Assembly (NCBI GenBank): GCA_937934295.1
Contig: CALHAI010000012.1
Coordinates: 1 to 51,445, forward strand
From: an uncultured Blastocatellia bacterium
GTDB lineage: Bacteria; Acidobacteriota; Blastocatellia; HR10
Direction: 5' to 3'
DNA length: 51,445 nucleotides
Part shown: piece after piece, positions 37,642 to 46,340 of the stretch
How positions within the stretch are numbered: the stretch's first letter is position 1
How the letters are laid out: each line of letters starts with the position of its first letter
Notes under the pieces: model-generated
Database searches by the model: none
What the model was told of the DNA's origin: nothing
Seen by the model: the letters and a program-made list of their open reading frames with translations, nothing else
Program-made: the position numbers and the translations under genes

Positions 37642-37719
37642 AGTCTCTCGACGAAGGTCTGAGGGGCTCGGCGCGATCGTGAGGATCGCCCGAGATGCCC
37701 ATTCGGGGGGATGCGGGAT

Positions 37720-39705
37720 TCACGTCCTGGTGGGTGTCGGATGAACATCGCCGATCTGCGGGCTCGTCGTTTCCAAGCCGATGGCGCGCGCGCGGATGAG
37801 TTGGAGCGCGCGCGCCAGAAAGGCCTCAACGGGCACGGCCCCCGTGTCTCCGCGGCCGCGTTCGCGAACCGAGACGGTCCCCGCCTTGACTTCGCGGGCG
37901 CCGACAACGAGCATGAAGGGAATTTTTTGCAACTGCGCCTGACGGATCTTCGCGCCGATCTTCTCCCCGCGCAGGTCAGCTTCCACGCGAAGTCCGGCCG
38001 CGCGGAGCCGCTCCCGGACGGCGCGCGCGTAGTCGTTCTGCGTATCCGTGATCGGCAGAACGATCGCCTGTACCGGAGCGAGCCACAACGGGAATGCCCC
38101 CGCGTAGTGCTCGATCAGGATGCCGAAGAACCGTTCGAGCGACCCAAGGATCGCTCGATGAATCATGATCGGACGATGCGGCCGATTGTCCTCGCCCACA
38201 TATTCCAGATCGAAGCGCTCCGGGAGATTGAAGTCCAATTGGATCGTCCCCAATTGCCACTGGCGGCCGATGGCGTCCACGACTTTAATGTCGATCTTCG
38301 GCCCGTAGAAGGCCGCTTCCCCCTCGATCACGGTGTAGGCGAGGCCCATCTGCTCCAGCGCTTCGGCGAGCGTCCGTTCGGCCCAGGTCCATCGCGCATC
38401 GCCACCCATATACTTGGACGGCTCTTTGGGATCGCGCACCGAGAGTTCGACCGTATACGCGAAGCCGAACGTCCGATAGACGAGCTGGGCCAGGTCGAGG
38501 CAGCCCATGATCTCCTGCTTGAGCGTCTCCGGCGTGCAGAAGATGTGCGCGTCGTCCTGCGTGAAGCCGCGCACGCGCAAAAGCCCATGCAGCACGCCGC
38601 TGCGCTCGTAGCGATAGACGGTCCCGAATTCGGCCAACCGCATCGGCAGCTCCCGATAGCTGCGTGGTCGCGAAGCGTAGATGCCGATGTGGAACGGGCA
38701 GTTCATCGGTTTGAGCTGGTACTCGACCTCATCTATGCGCATCGGCGCGTACATGGACTCGCGGTAGAACTCCGTGTGGCCGGATCGCTCCCAGAGCCGA
38801 TATTGCGCGATATGCGGCGTGTAGACGAGTCCATAGCCGCGCCGCAGCAACTCCTCCTTGAGGAAGTCTTCGATCTCCTTGCGGATGATCCCCCCCTTAG
38901 GATGCCAGAAGATCAATCCGGGGCCATAGTCCTCCTGGATGCTGAACAGATCCAGCTCGCGCCCGAGCTTGCGGTGATCGCGCCGCTCCGCCTCCTCACG
39001 GCGGCGGAGGAACTCCTGCAGCTCCTCCTCGGTGAAGAACGAGGTCCCGTAGATACGCTGCATCTGCGGGCCGCGCTCGTCGCCGCGCCAATACGCACCA
39101 GCCAGACTGAGTAGCTTGAAGGCCTTAATGTAGCCGGTCGAAGGGATATGCGGTCCCGTGCAGAAGTCGATCATGTGCTCGCCGAGCTTATAGCAACTGA
39201 CGACCTCCCCGCCTTTGTCGGTGATCAGCTCACACTTCAGGTAATCCCCAGCCTGCGCGAAGAAACGCAGGGCTTCCTCCTTGGGGATCTCGATCCGTTC
39301 GTAGGGGATGTCGCGTCCGATCAGCTCGCGCATCTTCGCCTCGATGCGCTGGAGGTCTTCGGGCGTGAAGCGCTCCGAACGAAGGAAATCATAGAAGAAC
39401 CCCTCCTCGGTCGCCGGTCCGATCCCCAGCAACGTGCCCGGGAAAAGCTCCAACACGGCTGCGGCCAGAAGGTGTGCCGTCGAATGGCGGTAGACCTCCA
39501 GCGCCTCCGGTGTGCCGATCAACACGGGTTCGACGACGCTTCCTTCCTCGGGGCGATACGCCAAATCCACAAGCCGTCCATTGACGCGAGCGACCAGCGC
39601 GCGCTTGGCCAGCTCTCCATCGGCATGGGCGATCGCCTCGCGCGCCGTCAACCCCGAAGGGACTTCAACCGTTTCCTTTCCAGGAAGACGAACCCAAATC
39701 CCCAT
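37720..39705 (-). CDS. thrS: Threonyl-tRNA synthetase
   Basis: This class II synthetase charges tRNA-Thr. The ATG at 39705 ([20 protein letters not shown]) is preferred over a longer frame to 39795 that runs close to the tRNA gene. The 661-residue protein has an N-terminal TGS domain, the editing/SAD domain ([17 protein letters not shown]), catalytic motifs with [12 protein letters not shown] (zinc Cys) and [15 protein letters not shown], and [13 protein letters not shown] near the end. A C-terminal anticodon-binding domain completes it ([19 protein letters not shown]). It heads the thrS-infC-rpmI-rplT-pheS-pheT string. Confidence 0.97.
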   Translation of the reverse strand: MGIWVRLPGKETVEVPSGLTAREAIAHADGELAKRALVARVNGRLVDLAYRPEEGSVVEPVLIGTPEALEVYRHSTAHLLAAAVLELFPGTLLGIGPATEEGFFYDFLRSERFTPEDLQRIEAKMRELIGRDIPYERIEIPKEEALRFFAQAGDYLKCELITDKGGEVVSCYKLGEHMIDFCTGPHIPSTGYIKAFKLLSLAGAYWRGDERGPQMQRIYGTSFFTEEELQEFLRRREEAERRDHRKLGRELDLFSIQEDYGPGLIFWHPKGGIIRKEIEDFLKEELLRRGYGLVYTPHIAQYRLWERSGHTEFYRESMYAPMRIDEVEYQLKPMNCPFHIGIYASRPRSYRELPMRLAEFGTVYRYERSGVLHGLLRVRGFTQDDAHIFCTPETLKQEIMGCLDLAQLVYRTFGFAYTVELSVRDPKEPSKYMGGDARWTWAERTLAEALEQMGLAYTVIEGEAAFYGPKIDIKVVDAIGRQWQLGTIQLDFNLPERFDLEYVGEDNRPHRPIMIHRAILGSLERFFGILIEHYAGAFPLWLAPVQAIVLPITDTQNDYARAVRERLRAAGLRVEADLRGEKIGAKIRQAQLQKIPFMLVVGAREVKAGTVSVRERGRGDTGAVPVEAFLARALQLIRARAIGLETTSPQIGDVHPTPTRT

Positions 39706-39802
39706 CTCCGCTTCGCATCCTCGCCGTATCCTCTTACGCGAGCGCTCTCCTCCCAATTCGGAGCCGCTCATCCCACAAGGATAGCAAAACAGCAAATAAA
39801 AA

Positions 39803-39877
39803 TGGTAGGCGCGAGCGGATTTGAACCGCTGACCCCTACCGCGTCAAGGTAGTGCTCTCCCCCTGAGCTACGCGCCT
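39803..39877 (-). tRNA. tRNA-Val (anticodon GAC)
   Basis: The 75 bases fold as a complete cloverleaf on the minus strand. The acceptor stem is AGGCGCG with CGCGCCT, the D arm GCTC/GAGC, the anticodon arm CTACC-TTGACGC-GGTAG, and the T arm AGCGG-TTCAAAT-CCGCT. The CCA end is encoded. The anticodon GAC reads valine GUC/GUU codons. A T-rich stretch follows directly and thrS starts about 100 bases downstream on the same strand. Confidence 0.97.
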
Positions 39878-39900
39878 AACCCTCTCATTCCACGCCGCAG

Positions 39901-39930
39901 AATTTAGCAGAGGAGGCGGCGGGCTGTCAA
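39901..39930 (-). promoter_or_regulatory. Predicted promoter of tRNA-Val (and possibly thrS)
   Basis: TTGACA (39925-39930) and TAAATT (39901-39906) are 18 bases apart on the minus strand, placing a start point roughly 17 bases before the mature tRNA 5' end. Confidence 0.6.
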
Positions 39931-40013
39931 GATGGCGATTTTTCAAGTCCGCCGATGGGGAAGGGGGCGGACCGAAGACGCCGTCGCTCTGGTCGCGCTC
40001 CTGGCGGTCGCGC

Positions 40014-40019
40014 TATTAT
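40014..40019 (+). promoter_or_regulatory. Possible -10 box for gatCA
   Basis: TATTAT lies 42 bases before the gatC start. The expected -35 position (GGTCGC, 39991-39996) is poor, so this is weak. It would be divergent from the tRNA-Val promoter. Confidence 0.25.
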
Positions 40020-40060
40020 TGAACGTCGCGAACCGATCGAGGTCGTGACCGGGAGGACGC

Positions 40061-40363
40061 ATGCCGATCACCAAACAGGATGTCGAGAAGATTGCCGAGC
40101 TGGCCCATCTGGAGCTCACCGAGGAAGAGAAGGAGCAGTTCACCGTTCAACTGGCGGCCATCCTCGCTTACGTCGAGAAGCTGAATGAACTGGACACGGC
40201 CGATGTCCCGCCAATGGCGCACGCCGGTCGGGATGAGCGCGCCGATTATGCGCAACGCGACGATGTCGTCGGCGAGGGGCTCGGATCGGAATTGGCGTTG
40301 GCGAACGCCCCGGATCCGGCGCGCGGCTATTTCCGCGTGCCGAAGGTGATTGAGGAGGGGTGA
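40061..40363 (+). CDS. gatC: Asp-tRNA(Asn)/Glu-tRNA(Gln) amidotransferase subunit C
   Basis: This small subunit stabilises GatA in the GatCAB complex, which converts mischarged Glu-tRNA(Gln) and Asp-tRNA(Asn) to the correct forms. The 100-residue product shows the family pattern [21 protein letters not shown] and ends with [18 protein letters not shown] stands four bases before the ATG. Its TGA overlaps the gatA ATG by one base. Confidence 0.96.
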   Translation: MPITKQDVEKIAELAHLELTEEEKEQFTVQLAAILAYVEKLNELDTADVPPMAHAGRDERADYAQRDDVVGEGLGSELALANAPDPARGYFRVPKVIEEG

Positions 40364-41820
40364 TGGAGATCATCGGGTTGACGATTGATCGGTTGCATGG
40401 GGCATTGCGGACGAGGGCGACGAGCGTGACCGAGGTGTGCAGGCGGACGCTCGAGCGCATCGAAGCGCTTGATCCGCGACTCGGCGCTTTCCTCATCGTC
40501 AATCGCGACCAGGCGCTGCGACGGGCGGAGGAGTTGGATCGCGACCTAGCGCGCGGCGAGCCGCTGCGACCCCTCACGGGCGTTCCCGTCGCCATCAAGG
40601 ACAATATCTGCACGCGGGGACTGCGGACGACGTGCGCCTCGAAGATCCTCTCCAACTTCATCCCCCCGTACCATGCGACGGCCGTCGAGCGAATGCTCGA
40701 AGCGGGAGCCCTCATCATCGGCAAGACCAATTGCGATGAATTCGCCATGGGCTCCTCCAACGAGAATTCAGCCTTTGGCGTCGTGCGGAATCCCTGGAAT
40801 GCCGAGCGTGTGCCGGGAGGTTCCTCGGGGGGATCGGGCGCGGCCGTGGCTGCCGATCTCTGCGTCGTCGCCCTCGGTTCAGATACGGGGGGATCGGTTC
40901 GCCTCCCGGCCGCTTTCTGTGGGGTCGTGGGGCTGAAGCCGACCTATGGGCGGGTCTCGCGCTACGGTCTGGTCGCCTATGGGTCGTCGCTCGATCAGAT
41001 CGGGCCGATCACGAAGACCGTCGCCGATGCCGCGCGCGTGCTGCGCGTCATCGCCGGGCGCGACCCGCGCGATTCGACGTCCTCGAATCATCCGGTGCCC
41101 GATTATCCGGCGGCGCTTGCGGGGGAGCTCAAGGGGGTGCGGCTTGGCGTGCCGAGGGAGTATTTCGGCCCGGGGCTCGATGAGGAGGTGAGGGCCGCCG
41201 TCTGGCAGGCCATCCACCGATTCGCTGATCTCGGGGCGGAGATCGTCGAAGTGCAGTTGCCGCACACCGAGTATGCCATCGCGTGCTACTACATCATCGC
41301 CACGGCCGAAGCGTCCTCGAACCTCGCACGATACGACGGCGTGCGCTACGGGTATCGCGCCCTGGGAGCGAAGACGCTTCGGGAGATGTATCGTCGCACG
41401 CGCAACGAGGGGTTCGGAGCCGAGGTGAAGCGGCGCATCATGCTCGGCACGTATGTCCTCTCGGCCGGGTATTATGATGCCTATTACCTCAAGGCCTTGA
41501 AGGTGCGCACGCTCATCGAACGGGACTTCCGCGAGGCCTTCACGCGATGTGATCTCATCGTCGGGCCGACCTCGCCGACGGTCGCCTTCCGCTTGGGGGA
41601 GAAGACCGCAGATCCGCTGGCGATGTATCTCTCGGACATCTACACGATCATGGCGAATCTGGCAGGGATCCCGGCCATCAGCATTCCGGTCGGGCTCTCG
41701 CGCGAGGGATTGCCGATCGGGTTGCAACTGCACGCCCGCCACTTCGAGGAGGCGACGCTGTTGCGCGCTGCGCATGCGTATGAGCGCGCCTTTCCGTTCT
41801 CGCACAAACCCCCGCTGTGA
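40363..41820 (+). CDS. gatA: Asp-tRNA(Asn)/Glu-tRNA(Gln) amidotransferase subunit A
   Basis: This amidase subunit releases ammonia from glutamine for transamidation. The start is the ATG at 40363 in TGATG with GGAGGGG upstream; a GTG one codon earlier is possible. The 485-residue protein has the amidase-signature Ser-cisSer-Lys residues: the Lys in [12 protein letters not shown], the cis-Ser in [15 protein letters not shown] and the Ser in [42 protein letters not shown] sequence and the Gln-binding C-terminal part are intact. gatB is not nearby, so the third subunit must be encoded elsewhere. Confidence 0.97.
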   Translation: MEIIGLTIDRLHGALRTRATSVTEVCRRTLERIEALDPRLGAFLIVNRDQALRRAEELDRDLARGEPLRPLTGVPVAIKDNICTRGLRTTCASKILSNFIPPYHATAVERMLEAGALIIGKTNCDEFAMGSSNENSAFGVVRNPWNAERVPGGSSGGSGAAVAADLCVVALGSDTGGSVRLPAAFCGVVGLKPTYGRVSRYGLVAYGSSLDQIGPITKTVADAARVLRVIAGRDPRDSTSSNHPVPDYPAALAGELKGVRLGVPREYFGPGLDEEVRAAVWQAIHRFADLGAEIVEVQLPHTEYAIACYYIIATAEASSNLARYDGVRYGYRALGAKTLREMYRRTRNEGFGAEVKRRIMLGTYVLSAGYYDAYYLKALKVRTLIERDFREAFTRCDLIVGPTSPTVAFRLGEKTADPLAMYLSDIYTIMANLAGIPAISIPVGLSREGLPIGLQLHARHFEEATLLRAAHAYERAFPFSHKPPL

Positions 41821-41891
41821 ACGCTTTCGCGATGGCTTCGGAGGCTCTTGGAATGTGAACGAGCGCACACGCGCGTTGGGAGAGAAGGCGT

Positions 41892-43103
41892 ATGCCGATC
41901 GCGACGCTTGAGCGCCTTCCCGCCGCCTCTCGGCCCACATGGGTGGAGATCCATCTGGATCGTCTCGCGCACAACTTCCGGGCGATCCGAGCGCGTGTGG
42001 GTGAGGGGGTGAAGATCTGCGCTGTCGTCAAGGCCGAGGCCTATGGGCATGGAGCTGTGGCCATCGCCCACTCTTTGGAATCGGTCGGGGCGGATTGGTT
42101 CGGCGTCGCCGCAGTGGAGGAAGCGATTGCGCTGCGAGAAGCGGGCATCGCGCGCCCGATCTTATGCTTTGGCGTCGCTCGGGGGCAAGAGGCCCTTGTG
42201 CTCGAACATCGGTTGACGCCGGTCGTCTTCGATGCAGCTCAGATCGAACGGCTCGATGCGTGCGCGCGCGCACATCGAACCGTCCTCGAGGTCCACTTGG
42301 AAGTGGATACGGGGATGGGGCGTACCGGCGTCCCTCTTCGGGAATTGGAGACCGTCCTGAGGGCTTTCGAACGATTCCGCCACGTGCGCTTGGATGGGCT
42401 CATGACGCATTTCGCGGCGGCCGATGATCCGGCTCAAGCCGAATTCACGCGCGCGCAGATCGCGCACTTTCACGAAGCAGTGCGCGTTGTCGAAGCGCGG
42501 GGATTTCATCCGACCTATCGGCATTTGGCCAATAGTGCGGGCGTGCGCGCGTATCCGGAGGCATTGGGGAATATGGTTCGTCCGGGGGGGTTGCTCTATG
42601 GTCTCTGGAGCGGCCCCCGCCCATCCGCACCGTCACCCTGCGCGGAGATCGTCATTGAGACCCCAATGGGAGAGTACGCGGTGCAGCCCGTCCTCTCGCT
42701 CCATACGCGCATTGTCTTCCTCAAGGACGTGGAAGCGGGGACGCCGCTCGGCTATGGGAGCACGTTCGTCACCGCGCGTCGGAGTCGCATTGCCACGCTC
42801 CCGATCGGGTATCACGATGGCTATCGGCGGGCACTCTCCGATCGCGGGCGCGTCCTCGTGCGCGGGCGGTTCGCCCCGGTCGTCGGGCGCGTGAGCATGG
42901 ATTGGACGCTCGTGGACGTGACGGACATCCCCGACGCGCGTGTGGGGGATGAGGTGATCCTCATCGGCCAAGCCGACGGCCAACGCATCACGGCCGAGGA
43001 GTTGGCCGAGCTGTGCGGGACGATCTCCTACGAGATCACCTGCGGGATCGGCGCGCGTGTGCCCCGCGTGCTCGTCTCCGCTGGCGAATCAGCTCTCGAA
43101 TGA
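41892..43103 (+). CDS. alr: Alanine racemase
   Basis: This pyridoxal-phosphate enzyme makes D-alanine for peptidoglycan. In the 403-residue product the PLP lysine is K47 in VVKAEAYGHG; the usual residue after KA is Asn or Asp, here it is Glu. The second catalytic base is Tyr288 in GYGSTF. GMGRTGV and GRVSMDWTLVDVTD are further landmarks. The ATG at 41892 follows GGGAGAGAAGG. The end of alr overlaps a possible start of the next frame, and the CPBP gene begins within 45 bases, so alr, the CPBP gene and sppA likely share a transcript. Confidence 0.96.
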   Translation: MPIATLERLPAASRPTWVEIHLDRLAHNFRAIRARVGEGVKICAVVKAEAYGHGAVAIAHSLESVGADWFGVAAVEEAIALREAGIARPILCFGVARGQEALVLEHRLTPVVFDAAQIERLDACARAHRTVLEVHLEVDTGMGRTGVPLRELETVLRAFERFRHVRLDGLMTHFAAADDPAQAEFTRAQIAHFHEAVRVVEARGFHPTYRHLANSAGVRAYPEALGNMVRPGGLLYGLWSGPRPSAPSPCAEIVIETPMGEYAVQPVLSLHTRIVFLKDVEAGTPLGYGSTFVTARRSRIATLPIGYHDGYRRALSDRGRVLVRGRFAPVVGRVSMDWTLVDVTDIPDARVGDEVILIGQADGQRITAEELAELCGTISYEITCGIGARVPRVLVSAGESALE

Positions 43104-43147
43104 TCGTTCTGGAGCTCACAAACGCCAATGCCCGGAGGAAAGGAGCG

Positions 43148-43798
43148 ATGCGGACCTCAAGCATCCATCCTCTTATCGAGATCGCGCTCGGGTTGCTTCC
43201 GGTCTTGAGCATCCTGTGGGTGACACCATTTCTCATCGAGGATCGGACGACGTTTTGGCGAACGAATTTCTGGCTTTCGGTGCTCGCTTTTTCAATCGCT
43301 TTCGTGTCCAATCTCACTCACGGCGATGGGCTGCGAGAAATCGGCCTGCGCGTGGATAACCTCGGGCGCGCGCTGCGGCTGCTGGCGCTGCCGACGGGAT
43401 TGGCAGCGCTCGGGATCCTGGCCATCGGGTTCGCTTTCGGGAGCGTGAATTTGGGAGAGCGGTTCCTCTTCCATCTGCGGACGCTGCCTCTGTGGACGCT
43501 CGTCCAACAGTATGCGCTTCAGGGATTCATCCATCGACGCCTGCGAGATCTGTTGGGGGAGGGAGACCGAGCGGCACTGGGAGTCGCCGTCATCTTCGCC
43601 CTCTTGCATCTGCCGAATCCCGTCCTCGTCGCGGGGACGTTCCTGGGGGGGTATGTGTGGGCGTGGACGTTTCAGCGCGCGCCGAATCTCTTGGCGCTCG
43701 CGGCCTCGCATACGCTGCTGAGCGCTTTGCTCGCGAACGCATTTCCGGCATCCCTGTTACCGAACATGAAAGTCGGATGGAGCTATTGGGGAGGATGA
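43148..43798 (+). CDS. CPBP-family (CAAX protease/bacteriocin-processing-like) membrane protein with altered motif 1
   Basis: This is a small polytopic membrane protein of the CPBP/Abi (Rce1-like) family. The ATG at 43148 follows GGAGGAAAGGAG; an ATG at 43100 overlapping the alr stop is an alternative. The 216 residues form about six to seven hydrophobic segments. Family motif 2 (FALLH, 150-154) and motif 3 His (H188 in ASHTL) are present. Motif 1, normally EExxxR, reads Q120-Q121-x3-Q125 here (LVQQYALQGFIHRR), so the usual catalytic glutamates are missing. It could be a non-proteolytic member or a subfamily with a shifted active site. Its stop overlaps an ATG just before the sppA start. Confidence 0.8.
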   Translation: MRTSSIHPLIEIALGLLPVLSILWVTPFLIEDRTTFWRTNFWLSVLAFSIAFVSNLTHGDGLREIGLRVDNLGRALRLLALPTGLAALGILAIGFAFGSVNLGERFLFHLRTLPLWTLVQQYALQGFIHRRLRDLLGEGDRAALGVAVIFALLHLPNPVLVAGTFLGGYVWAWTFQRAPNLLALAASHTLLSALLANAFPASLLPNMKVGWSYWGG

Positions 43799-43800
43799 GG

Positions 43801-44619
43801 ATGTGGCCCTTCCGCCGTTGGCGAAAGAAGAATCGCATCGCCCTCGTCTCAATCGAGGGGATCATCACGGATACGACCCTCGGGGCGTCGCGGGAACACG
43901 TCCTGGAGGCTCTGAAGCGCGCCGAAGGGATGAAGGCGCGCGCGCTCGTCGTGCGGATCAACAGCCCGGGTGGCACCGTGGGCGCTTGTCAGGAGATCCA
44001 TCATGCGATTCACCGAGTGCGCGCGCGTCGGAAGATCCCGGTCGTCGCCTCGCTCGGTGACATCGCGGCGTCGGGCGGCCTCTACGTCGCCGTCGCCTGT
44101 GAGAAGGTCGTCGCCAATCCCGGAACGATCACCGGCTCGATCGGTGTCGTCCTGAAGACGAACAATCTGCGCGGACTCTATCAAAAGCTCGGCATCGAAT
44201 CCGAGGTCATCAAGTCCGGCCCGTACAAGGATGCGCTTTCGACCTTCCGTCCGTTGACGGAGGAGGAGCGCGCGCTGCTGCAGGGGGTCATTGACGATAC
44301 CTACACGCAGTTTGTGGAGGCTGTCGCGCGCGGGCGCGGGTTGACGTCTGCCGAAGTGCGGACCTTCGCCGATGGCCGCATCTTCACCGGACAACAGGCC
44401 AAAGCATATGGGCTCGTAGACGAGTTGGGGAATGTGCAGCGCGCCATCGAGTTGGCGGCGGAGATGGCGGGGATCGTCGGCGAACCGGTCGTCATCGAGG
44501 CGACACCCAAGAGGCGCGGGCTCCTGGCACGGTTCTTCACCGAGTGGAGGCGCGTGCCGGAAGAAGCGGTCCTTCTGGCGGCGCTGCGAGGACTTCCTCT
44601 TTGGCTCACGCCACTGTGA
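43801..44619 (+). CDS. sppA: Signal peptide peptidase SppA-like serine protease (short form)
   Basis: This serine-lysine protease of the S49 family degrades leftover signal peptides at the membrane. The ATG at 43801 has GGGGAGG six bases upstream; an ATG at 43795 overlaps the previous stop. The 272-residue product corresponds to a single protease domain, as in Gram-positive and archaeal SppA. S91 in GDIAASGGLY is the nucleophile and K143 in SGPYKDAL is the general base. INSPGGTV (54-61) forms the oxyanion region. The N-terminus (MWPFRRWRKKNRIALVSIEG) is basic but has only a weak membrane helix, so membrane attachment is uncertain. It ends seven bases from a convergent gene. Confidence 0.92.
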   Translation: MWPFRRWRKKNRIALVSIEGIITDTTLGASREHVLEALKRAEGMKARALVVRINSPGGTVGACQEIHHAIHRVRARRKIPVVASLGDIAASGGLYVAVACEKVVANPGTITGSIGVVLKTNNLRGLYQKLGIESEVIKSGPYKDALSTFRPLTEEERALLQGVIDDTYTQFVEAVARGRGLTSAEVRTFADGRIFTGQQAKAYGLVDELGNVQRAIELAAEMAGIVGEPVVIEATPKRRGLLARFFTEWRRVPEEAVLLAALRGLPLWLTPL

Positions 44620-44626
44620 GCGACGC

Positions 44627-45160
44627 TCACTGCGCGACGCGCTGAATGCGCGCGGCGCTGCTTTCGGCCGAGAAGAGGAAGGAGGTCACAGCCAGCAGAT
44701 CGCGCCGCTCGGCGGCCAGCCGCGCACGAGAGAGCTCGAGCGCAAGCTGCGCGCTCGCCTGCCGAATCTCGGTCAGCCGCTGCCGCAAATCGCTCAATTC
44801 CAACTCCATCTGTTGGCGTTGCAGATTCTGAGCGATCTCTTCAACGGGCGAACGCGGCCGAAGCTCTCCCGAGGGCGTCGCGCTCATCGTCAGCAGAAGC
44901 TGGAGGATCCACTGATCGAGCCGATCGAGTTCCTCCTCTGAGAGCTTCGTGAGCCCATAGGCTTGCAGCTCCTCGCGCTTCAGGAGACCGAGAACCAGCC
45001 GCGAGCTTCTCGGCGTCAGAGCCTCTGAGTGTTCTCTCCCCGCTGCGATCTTTCGAGGATCAGCGCGGCCCGATTGCCCGAGCGCGTGCTCGTCCCATGC
45101 GGGGAGCCAGAGGACAGCACCAAAGGTGCCAAGCAGAAGGATGAGCGTCAAGGTCCTCAT
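44627..45160 (-). CDS. Predicted secreted coiled-coil protein of unknown function
   Basis: I do not recognise this 177-residue protein. It starts with a clear signal peptide (about residues 3-28, MRTLTLILLLGTFGAVLWLP then a WDEHALGQSG region). A helical segment LKREELQAYGLTKLSEEELDRL follows, resembling the short helices near EF-hand-free loops. A long Gln/Glu/Arg-rich coiled coil comes next (QRQQMELELSDLRQRLTEIRQ to about residue 155). The ATG overlaps the nusB stop as TGATG, so it is probably translated from the ribH-nusB message. A GTG one codon upstream is an alternative. An envelope role such as a lipoprotein-free scaffold is only a guess. Confidence 0.7.
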   Translation of the reverse strand: MRTLTLILLLGTFGAVLWLPAWDEHALGQSGRADPRKIAAGREHSEALTPRSSRLVLGLLKREELQAYGLTKLSEEELDRLDQWILQLLLTMSATPSGELRPRSPVEEIAQNLQRQQMELELSDLRQRLTEIRQASAQLALELSRARLAAERRDLLAVTSFLFSAESSAARIQRVAQ

Positions 45161-45663
45161 CACGGTTCATCCTCATCCCAATACCAAGATGGAGCGCCAA
45201 CGGTCGTGGAGGGAGAGGGAAGGTCCCGCGAGGTCGGGCTTGATGGTGGGGAGCCTTCCAGGTGTCTCCGAATCGCATCCAGGAGGCCGTTGATGAATTG
45301 CGTCGCCTCGTAGGTCGAGTACCGGCGGGCGATCTCGATGGCTTCGTTGATGATGACGACCTTCGGCGTCTCCGTCTCGTAAAGCAGTTCATAGACGGCC
45401 AGTCGCAAGATGTTGCGATCCACGGTCGCCATGCGCTCGATCCGCCAATGTTCAGCTCGGCTGGCGAGCAACCGATCAATGGCCTCCAAGTGCTCGATTG
45501 TCCCCACAAGGAGCGAGGTCGCGAACTGTCGCACGTCTTCATCCGCATCCGGGCGCAGCTCGCTCCAGTACGTCTCCAGCAACTCGTCAACCGGTGGACG
45601 GGCGACGTCATATTGGTAGAGCATCTGCATGGCGGATTCTCGCGCTTTGCGCCTGGATCCCAT
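45160..45663 (-). CDS. nusB: Transcription antitermination protein NusB
   Basis: This all-alpha RNA-binding protein joins NusE (S10) in the antitermination complex on boxA of rRNA operons. The first 140 residues match NusB: SRRKARESAMQMLYQYDV, then ERMATVDRNILRLAVYELLY and PKVVIINEAIEIARRYSTYEATQFINGLLD-type sequence. The 167-residue product has a C-terminal tail of about 25 residues rich in Pro, Ser and Thr ending WYWDEDEP, which the core family lacks. It lies 53 bases after ribH, a common pairing. Confidence 0.96.
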   Translation of the reverse strand: MGSRRKARESAMQMLYQYDVARPPVDELLETYWSELRPDADEDVRQFATSLLVGTIEHLEAIDRLLASRAEHWRIERMATVDRNILRLAVYELLYETETPKVVIINEAIEIARRYSTYEATQFINGLLDAIRRHLEGSPPSSPTSRDLPSPSTTVGAPSWYWDEDEP

Positions 45664-45716
45664 AGGCCATCCGGGCTGTCAAACATCGCTTTGTCCGGCG
45701 AGACCGTGCCGAAGAG

Positions 45717-46184
45717 TCACACTTCGCGATAGAGGTTTGCCAGTTCGACGGCCGTCAATGCCGCCTCGAACCCCTTGTTGCCGCTTTTGGCGCCAGCGCG
45801 ATCTAGGGCCTGTTCGAGCGTATCGGCGGTGATCACGCCGAAGACGATGGGCATGCCGGTCTCCATCGCGGCCGTCGCGATGCCCTTGGCCGTCTCGGCC
45901 GCGATGTAGTCGAAATGGGGCGTCTCCCCGCGGATGATCGTCCCCAAACAGATGATCGCATCCCAGCGACCGCTGGTGGCGAGCCGCTTGGCCATGAGCG
46001 GTAGCTCGAACGACCCGGGCACCCGGTAGACGACGATGTTCTTCTCCTCTGCGCCCAATCGCTCCAGAGCATCCAAGGCTCCGGCCAACAGCCGATTCGT
46101 CACGAAGTCGTTGAATCGGCTCACGACGATGGCGAATCGAAGGCCTTCGGCTCGCAGCGCTCCTTGCACGACGCGCGGTTCCAT
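45717..46184 (-). CDS. ribH: 6,7-dimethyl-8-ribityllumazine synthase
   Basis: This enzyme catalyses the penultimate step of riboflavin synthesis, condensing ribityl-aminouracil with dihydroxybutanone phosphate, usually as a large capsid-like assembly. The 155-residue sequence has SRFN (22-25), VPGSFELP (55-62), [14 protein letters not shown] (80-93, with catalytic H90), and [16 protein letters not shown] with [18 protein letters not shown] stands six bases before the ATG. It leads the ribH-nusB-secreted protein transcript. Confidence 0.98.
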   Translation of the reverse strand: MEPRVVQGALRAEGLRFAIVVSRFNDFVTNRLLAGALDALERLGAEEKNIVVYRVPGSFELPLMAKRLATSGRWDAIICLGTIIRGETPHFDYIAAETAKGIATAAMETGMPIVFGVITADTLEQALDRAGAKSGNKGFEAALTAVELANLYREV

Positions 46185-46211
46185 ATCTCGCTCCTCTCGA
46201 TCTCGAGTCGA

Positions 46212-46240
46212 ATTGTAGTCCCGCGCGGGAGAACGCGCAA
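46212..46240 (-). promoter_or_regulatory. Predicted promoter of ribH-nusB
   Basis: TTGCGC (46235-46240) and TACAAT (46212-46217) are 17 bases apart on the minus strand, 28 bases upstream of ribH. The leader is too short for an FMN riboswitch and none is visible. Confidence 0.45.
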
Positions 46241-46340
46241 GGAAGCTGGTGTCCGAGCCTCTCGTGAAGTGGAGCTCATCGAGATCGCGCGGAGGACGAA
46301 GATCGCGCGGGCGCCGCCCTCGTCCCCCGCGAAGCTGCGC

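Noticed and set aside
39941..40060. Small gene between tRNA-Val and gatC
   Set aside because: Short frames exist but none has protein-like composition or a ribosome binding site; the stretch is explained by divergent promoters.
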